Source of the DNA: an uncultured Anaerolineae bacterium
GTDB taxonomy: Bacteria > Chloroflexota > Anaerolineae > Anaerolineales > UBA4823
Reading direction: 5' to 3'
DNA: 10,164 nt
Assembly: GCA_937129505.1 (NCBI GenBank)
Contig: CAKZNJ010000310.1
Span: forward strand, 1-10,164
Shown here: positions 6,486 through 10,164 of the stretch, piece by piece
Position numbering within the stretch: position 1 is the stretch's first letter
Layout: each line of letters begins with the position of its first letter
The notes under the pieces: generated by a model
The model's input: only the letters and a program-made list of their open reading frames with translations
What the model was told of the DNA's origin: nothing
Database searches by the model: none
Position numbers and translations under genes: made by a program

Positions 6486-8061
6486 CACTGAGCATAATAA
6501 ACGATTTGCGCGAAGCATTGATATTAGCAACCACCACTTGATCGCCGCGCACCAAAAAGCCCTTATACGCTGCCTCGCCCGCCACGGCTATCCAACCGCT
6601 AAGGTTAAACGGAACCGGCCCATCAGCGGCAATCCACTCACCGTTGAACTTGCGCGCAATGTGAACATGGGTGCCGGTGGCAATCCCCCCCTCACAAGAG
6701 GGATGGCCCAAGCGGTCACCGCGTGCCACCCACGTGCCCACCGGCACACTGCTCTCCGAGGAGACATGCAAATAGATCAACACCCAGCCAGTTTGCTCAC
6801 GTCCATCGCCATCCAAATCCAAAACCACCAATCCCCGTTCAGAGCGCACCACCAAACCAGCGGCCGAAGCCGTCACCCAAGCATTGGAAGGAGCACAACC
6901 CGCTTCCGACGAAGGAGGGGCAAAATCAAGCGCCGCATACGAACCATCGCGCTCCCAAGCCCCATGTGGGCCGCCGGTAAAACTCCACATTTGGTTTGGC
7001 TCGAAGGGCAAGCTAAGGGGAGGCTGTTCCAAGCCGGGTGGATAGAGAGGTTCAACCGATGCCGCCCGCTCCCAAGGGTCTCCAAACATCTGGTGATAGA
7101 AAGCAGGAAATCCGCTTTGCGGGTCTACCGCCTTGAGCCAACCTTGGCTATCATAGATCTGGGAAAAGTAATACAGGATCGCCACACTGCCGGCATTCAA
7201 GTCAGGTGCCAGACGGGCTCGATAGCGATCCTTGACAAATGTCAGCTCGGTCAAGCGCCCCTCTCGCCACCCATAATAACCAATGGATAGCTGATTGACC
7301 GCCCAAATCAATTGATGAAACAACGCTGGCTGAAAAGGATCGATATAGCCCATGGGATAGCGCAGTTTATCTGCCTCGGTTGGGTTACCCGATACCCAAC
7401 CGCTTTGGTACTCCAATAGGGCAAGCAGCAAGCGCGGGTTGATCGAATTCTCGATGGCAACCCGTTGCACCACTTGAGCGCCGCTGACCGTACCGGTGCT
7501 TTTCATCCATTCCTCGTAGGTGCGCAATTTTCCCGATGTTTGTGCCACGTAAGCCGCTACGTCAAAATCTGCTGCAGAAGGGGAATAGACCACTTCGCTA
7601 TCCGGCAAGATGCGCTCGGCGGTTGTAGTGTTGGCCAAACGGCGCGGGATGATCAACAACTGCCCTGGCGGCAAGAGCGCTTTTTCGGGCAAAGGATCCG
7701 GTGAAGTGATTTCAGCCGGCGAAACGCCAAAACGCACCGCAACCGTCGGAAGGGTATCTCCAGCCTGAGCGTTGTAAAGGATGGGAAGACTGGCAGGGGT
7801 TTCGGTAGGAGGATTTGTGATGGGCAAAGAAGTTGCCGAGATAGGGGGAACTGCTGCCGTCTGCGCTGGATCGGACGTCGAGCTTGGGGTAGGCAGCAAA
7901 GCGTAGGTCGGCGGCAGCGTGCCAGCAAACATCGCGAGCTCTTGGGGCAAGGTCGGCGAGGCTTGGGGAGGGATAAAGTAAGCATTGCTGAGACAAGCCA
8001 GATGGCTGAGAATCAGCGAACTAACAAGGAACGCAACCGCCTTACTGGATCTAGTCTTCAT
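6469..8061 (-). CDS. LysM + M23A metallopeptidase lipoprotein, copy 2
   Basis: Second gene of the operon, 530 residues. An N-terminal hydrophobic signal ends in HLAC (Cys23); His at -3 departs from the usual lipobox, so lipidation is less certain than in the other copies. A long Thr/Pro/Ser linker (about 30-92) leads to a LysM-like domain (about 94-140, AGDTLPTVAVRFGVS ... LLPPGQLLIIP), somewhat shortened in the middle. The helical domain (about 150-330) carries PDSEVVYSPS and SINPRLLLALLEYQSGWV (206-223). The M23 domain (about 350-512) has His366, Asp379 and His467 as zinc ligands, and His432 (IYLHV) and His465 as catalytic histidines. Asp415 to Gly420 (DLDGDG) resembles a calcium-binding loop, shared with copy 4. 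Cys389 and Cys456 are the conserved pair. The ATG at 8061 overlaps the TGA of copy 1 as ATGA, a sign of translational coupling. The protein ends in a 17-residue tail not seen in the other copies. Confidence 0.92.
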   Translation of the reverse strand: MKTRSSKAVAFLVSSLILSHLACLSNAYFIPPQASPTLPQELAMFAGTLPPTYALLPTPSSTSDPAQTAAVPPISATSLPITNPPTETPASLPILYNAQAGDTLPTVAVRFGVSPAEITSPDPLPEKALLPPGQLLIIPRRLANTTTAERILPDSEVVYSPSAADFDVAAYVAQTSGKLRTYEEWMKSTGTVSGAQVVQRVAIENSINPRLLLALLEYQSGWVSGNPTEADKLRYPMGYIDPFQPALFHQLIWAVNQLSIGYYGWREGRLTELTFVKDRYRARLAPDLNAGSVAILYYFSQIYDSQGWLKAVDPQSGFPAFYHQMFGDPWERAASVEPLYPPGLEQPPLSLPFEPNQMWSFTGGPHGAWERDGSYAALDFAPPSSEAGCAPSNAWVTASAAGLVVRSERGLVVLDLDGDGREQTGWVLIYLHVSSESSVPVGTWVARGDRLGHPSCEGGIATGTHVHIARKFNGEWIAADGPVPFNLSGWIAVAGEAAYKGFLVRGDQVVVANINASRKSFIMLSDEDLQ

Positions 8062-9602
8062 CGGCTGATTTGATTCTTTTTCGACTGACCGGCGTAAGCT
8101 TCAATTTGGACACCATCACGCTGCAAAAAGCCATCATACGCAACACCTGTCCCCACCGATACCCAGCCATCCAGGACGAAGGGAATATCCTGATCAGCGG
8201 GGATCCATTCTCCGTGGTATTTGCGTGCGATATGAACATGCGTTCCACTTGCCAAGCCCCCTTCACAGGAAGGATGGCCGATCCGTTCCCCCGCCTTTAG
8301 GTAAACTCCCGCCGCTACTCGATCGCGGCTTTCGATGTGCATGTAGAGCAGAACCCAACCCGTCTGCTCAAATCCATCCGCCGGTGAACTTTGCGGATCG
8401 TCAACATCTTGGATGACAACCCCCTCTCCAACCCGCAAGATCGGGCCATTTGCCATCGCCACCACCCACTCATCGGACGGGACACAACCCACGGCTTCTC
8501 TATCGGGGGCAAAATCCAAGGCAGCCCAGGCAGAGCCGCTATCCCATCCTCCATGGGGTCCGCCAGTGAAGACCCATTTAGCACCTACTTCAAAGGGCAG
8601 TTGTAAAGGAGGTTGATAAAGCCCTACCGGTAAGAGAGGCTCAATCGCATAGTCGAAGGGATAACCGAACAGGCGTTGATAGGTGGCAAACAGCCCTTCC
8701 TGCAATACTGCCCGCTGCCAGCCTTCTAGGGGATAAAGTTGTGCGAACAAGTGCTGCACCGCCGCTGTACCCGCATTGATGGTCGGATCAATCCGCAGGG
8801 TTGTGCCATCTACCAAGTTCCACACAGCCAAGCCGTTCACCCGCCACAAATAATAGCCTCGATTGAGTTGGTTGGCTGCCCACGCCAGTTGACGGTAGAG
8901 ACTTTTTCGCTCCTCATTAACCAGCCCCACAGGATAATTGCGCTCTTCTTTCGTCGGGTTCGGATTGCTCAACCAACCGCTTTGATACTCTAAAAGGGCT
9001 AAAAGCAAACGAGGGTTGACGGAATAATCCTGCGCAACCCGTTGCACGATTTCGGCGGCTGTTTTCTTTTGGTCGTTGATCTCTTCCGTATAACGAGCAA
9101 TAAAGCCGGGTTGCTGAGCGATAAAAGCAGCCAAATCAAAAGGGATGGTCATCGGTCCATAAACCAGCTCGGAATCCGGGATAATTTTGAAGGATGGAGA
9201 ATTTCCCTGTGGCGTAGGCTGGGGGATAATAAGCTCTTGCCCTACTTCGAGGATGTTGGGATCGCTCAATTGGTTAACTTCAACAAGCTGAGCCAGCGGC
9301 ACATCATAAGCAAATGCGATACTGCCTAGGGTGTCACCCGCCTTGACGATGTATCGTTCTGCCTCTGTGCGCAAGGGGGGCAGTTCGTGAGGGCGATCGG
9401 GAGTAGGAGTGTAGATGGGCGCCCCTGGCGGGCGCGTGGGGGGGAAAAAAGAAAACGCTGTCGGCTTCGCTCCTTGGTCGAGTGAGTCTGGAGCAACCCA
9501 GTTCGGCTTACTCCCCAGAACACTGCGTGCACAAGCCAAACCACTGATCAGGATCACGCCAACCCACAGCCACTGTGCAAACCGAAAGCGTCGCCAATGC
9601 AT
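8058..9602 (-). CDS. LysM + M23A metallopeptidase lipoprotein, copy 1 (first of operon)
   Basis: First gene of the operon, 514 residues. The signal peptide (hydrophobic about 9-23) ends in SGLAC (Cys24), fitting a lipobox. After a Pro-rich linker comes the most canonical LysM of the set (84-127: YIVKAGDTLGSIAFAYDVP ... VGQELIIP). The helical domain about 139-315 has PDSELVYGP and SVNPRLLLALLEYQSGWL (194-211). The M23 domain (about 335-505) has zinc ligands His350, Asp363 and His457, and catalytic His422 (YMHI) and His455 (GTHVHIARKYHGEW). The H350-D363 distance of 13 is the LasA/beta-lytic (M23A) arrangement. Cys373 and Cys446 are the conserved pair. Loop DVDDPQSSPADGFEQTGW (399-416) is shared with copy 3. 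The ATG at 9602 is supported by GAGG a few bases upstream (about 9606-9609). Substrate is inferred; M23A enzymes cut glycine-containing peptides, including peptidoglycan bridges. Confidence 0.93.
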   Translation of the reverse strand: MHWRRFRFAQWLWVGVILISGLACARSVLGSKPNWVAPDSLDQGAKPTAFSFFPPTRPPGAPIYTPTPDRPHELPPLRTEAERYIVKAGDTLGSIAFAYDVPLAQLVEVNQLSDPNILEVGQELIIPQPTPQGNSPSFKIIPDSELVYGPMTIPFDLAAFIAQQPGFIARYTEEINDQKKTAAEIVQRVAQDYSVNPRLLLALLEYQSGWLSNPNPTKEERNYPVGLVNEERKSLYRQLAWAANQLNRGYYLWRVNGLAVWNLVDGTTLRIDPTINAGTAAVQHLFAQLYPLEGWQRAVLQEGLFATYQRLFGYPFDYAIEPLLPVGLYQPPLQLPFEVGAKWVFTGGPHGGWDSGSAWAALDFAPDREAVGCVPSDEWVVAMANGPILRVGEGVVIQDVDDPQSSPADGFEQTGWVLLYMHIESRDRVAAGVYLKAGERIGHPSCEGGLASGTHVHIARKYHGEWIPADQDIPFVLDGWVSVGTGVAYDGFLQRDGVQIEAYAGQSKKNQISR

Positions 9603-9804
9603 TCAGACCTCACTGAAAAGGATTTTACCTCATTAAACGCGCTAAATTTAGCTGACTCGGCGGAAAGGTCTGCGTTGATCTAAACAAAACAGCTTGCTGT
9701 CGGCTCGCTATCATCGGTTTGCCTAGCAGGCTAGCTGAGCAAAGTCAACACCGATTCGCTGCCTCGGGCAAGCAGATGCCTAACCTCGGAATTGCCACGA
9801 ATGC
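9603..9804. other. Intergenic gap upstream of the peptidase operon
   Basis: This 202-bp gap follows the propeller gene and precedes the first peptidase gene, all on the minus strand. It contains the palindrome at 9641-9652, the ribosome site of the first peptidase, and weak hairpins: TGCC/GGCA near 9761-9771 and ACAG/CTGT at 9689-9700. The latter is followed on the minus strand by TTTTGTTTA and could act as a poor terminator of the propeller gene. No ORF was convincing. Confidence 0.4.
9641..9652. promoter_or_regulatory. Perfect 12-bp palindrome upstream of the peptidase operon, possible operator
   Basis: GCTAAATTTAGC is a perfect palindrome 38 bases upstream of the first operon ATG. On the minus strand a TAAAAT (9622-9627) could be the -10 box, and the palindrome would then cover the -35 position, where no good -35 hexamer is seen. 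That layout suits a regulator-controlled promoter, but the assignment is inference. Confidence 0.3.
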
Positions 9805-10164
9805 TCAACGGCGGATTAGCGGAAAATACTGCCGATACGGGAAATTTGGAGTCCAGATGTCACACTCGGATTGACCGTCAGGACAAGGTAAGCAATGAGC
9901 GCGCAGGACTTTTTGCCCTGCCTGATAATTAGTTACCCACGCATAAAGATGGTAGTTAAAGACGACTAACTCCGCGTGAACACTGTTGGGATCTCCTAAG
10001 CCGGACTCGCCAATCTGCTCCCAATCGACTAGCTGGGTATCCTGTAACTCACCACGGGTGCGCCAGAGCTGTAATCCGCTGGATAAATTGCTGACCGCCA
10101 CATATAATCTTTGATCGTAAACCGCCGCCCCATCTACGGGAACTCGAATGTTGTGGGGATCGTT
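9805..10164 (-). CDS. C-terminal part of a secreted beta-propeller-like protein, 5' end outside window
   Basis: The reading frame is open to the right edge, so these 119 residues are a C-terminal fragment. A GTG at 10101 is only an internal codon. Two tandem units are visible: DGAAVYDQRLYVAVSNLS...LQLWRT (about residues 11-36) and HAELVVFNYHLYAWVTNY...KVLRA (about 63-89). Each has the pattern of a hydrophobic strand, LY, a TN/SN turn, then xxWRT or xVLRA, as in propeller blades of large exported proteins with ELWRT-type repeats. The units are joined by GESGLGDPNSV, another feature common in such repeats. The end, YRQYFPLIRR, resembles the short aromatic-LP-hydrophobic tails often seen on exported Chloroflexota proteins. 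Cys91, Cys94 and Cys101 precede the tail. The function is unknown; an extracellular location is inferred. It may or may not be co-transcribed with the peptidase genes 202 bases downstream. Confidence 0.7.
   Translation of the reverse strand, partial: NDPHNIRVPVDGAAVYDQRLYVAVSNLSSGLQLWRTRGELQDTQLVDWEQIGESGLGDPNSVHAELVVFNYHLYAWVTNYQAGQKVLRAHCLPCPDGQSECDIWTPNFPYRQYFPLIRR

Noticed and set aside
6538..7290. 250-residue plus-strand open frame
   Set aside because: It is antisense to the M23 and helical domains of copy 2. Its Pro/Arg/His-rich composition is that of a shadow frame.
1..10164. CRISPR arrays, tRNA or rRNA genes, insertion sequences
   Set aside because: No regularly spaced repeats, cloverleaf-like segments, transposase motifs or terminal inverted repeats were found by reading both strands.

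Overview
The window most likely comes from a member of Chloroflexota, probably class Anaerolineae. This is inferred from gene content and style: secreted lipoproteins with Pro/Thr-rich linkers and LysM plus M23 domains, a WRT-type propeller protein ending in a YFPLI-like tail, mid-GC composition, and Gly-Asp-rich peptidase loops typical of that group. No RNA gene or other phylogenetic marker is present to confirm it.

Layout. (1) 1-545, minus: the N-terminal 181 codons of a PLP-dependent beta-eliminating lyase, best read as tryptophanase, running off the left edge. (2) 546-874: a divergent intergenic region with a good sigma70-type promoter facing the lyase and an 8-bp inverted repeat. (3) 875-3343, plus: a complete methyl-accepting chemotaxis protein with a periplasmic-type dCache sensor. 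(4) 3344-3502: convergent gap with a strong, probably bidirectional terminator at 3367-3397. (5) 3503-9602, minus: four consecutive paralogous lipoproteins, transcribed from 9602 towards 3503 with overlaps or a short gap. Each has a lipoprotein-type signal, a Pro/Thr-rich linker, usually a LysM domain, a conserved helical middle domain with an NPRLLLALLE-type motif, and a C-terminal M23 metallopeptidase domain whose His-to-Asp zinc-ligand spacing is the wide LasA/beta-lytic (M23A) type. (6) 9603-9804: a gap holding a perfect 12-bp palindrome and weak hairpins. (7) 9805-10164, minus: the C-terminal end of a secreted beta-propeller-like protein entering from the right edge.

Functionally, the main system is the four-gene M23A cassette. 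The proteins are predicted to be anchored outside the membrane and to cut or remodel peptidoglycan or another glycine-containing peptide target. The four copies are diverged and mosaic: the second half of the peptidase pairs copies 1 with 3 and 2 with 4 (in transcription order), while the helical domain pairs 2 with 3 and 1 with 4. One copy has lost LysM. This suggests duplication with recombination and role specialisation. The lyase and chemoreceptor are divergent neighbours; a link between indole or amino-acid metabolism and taxis is possible but speculative.
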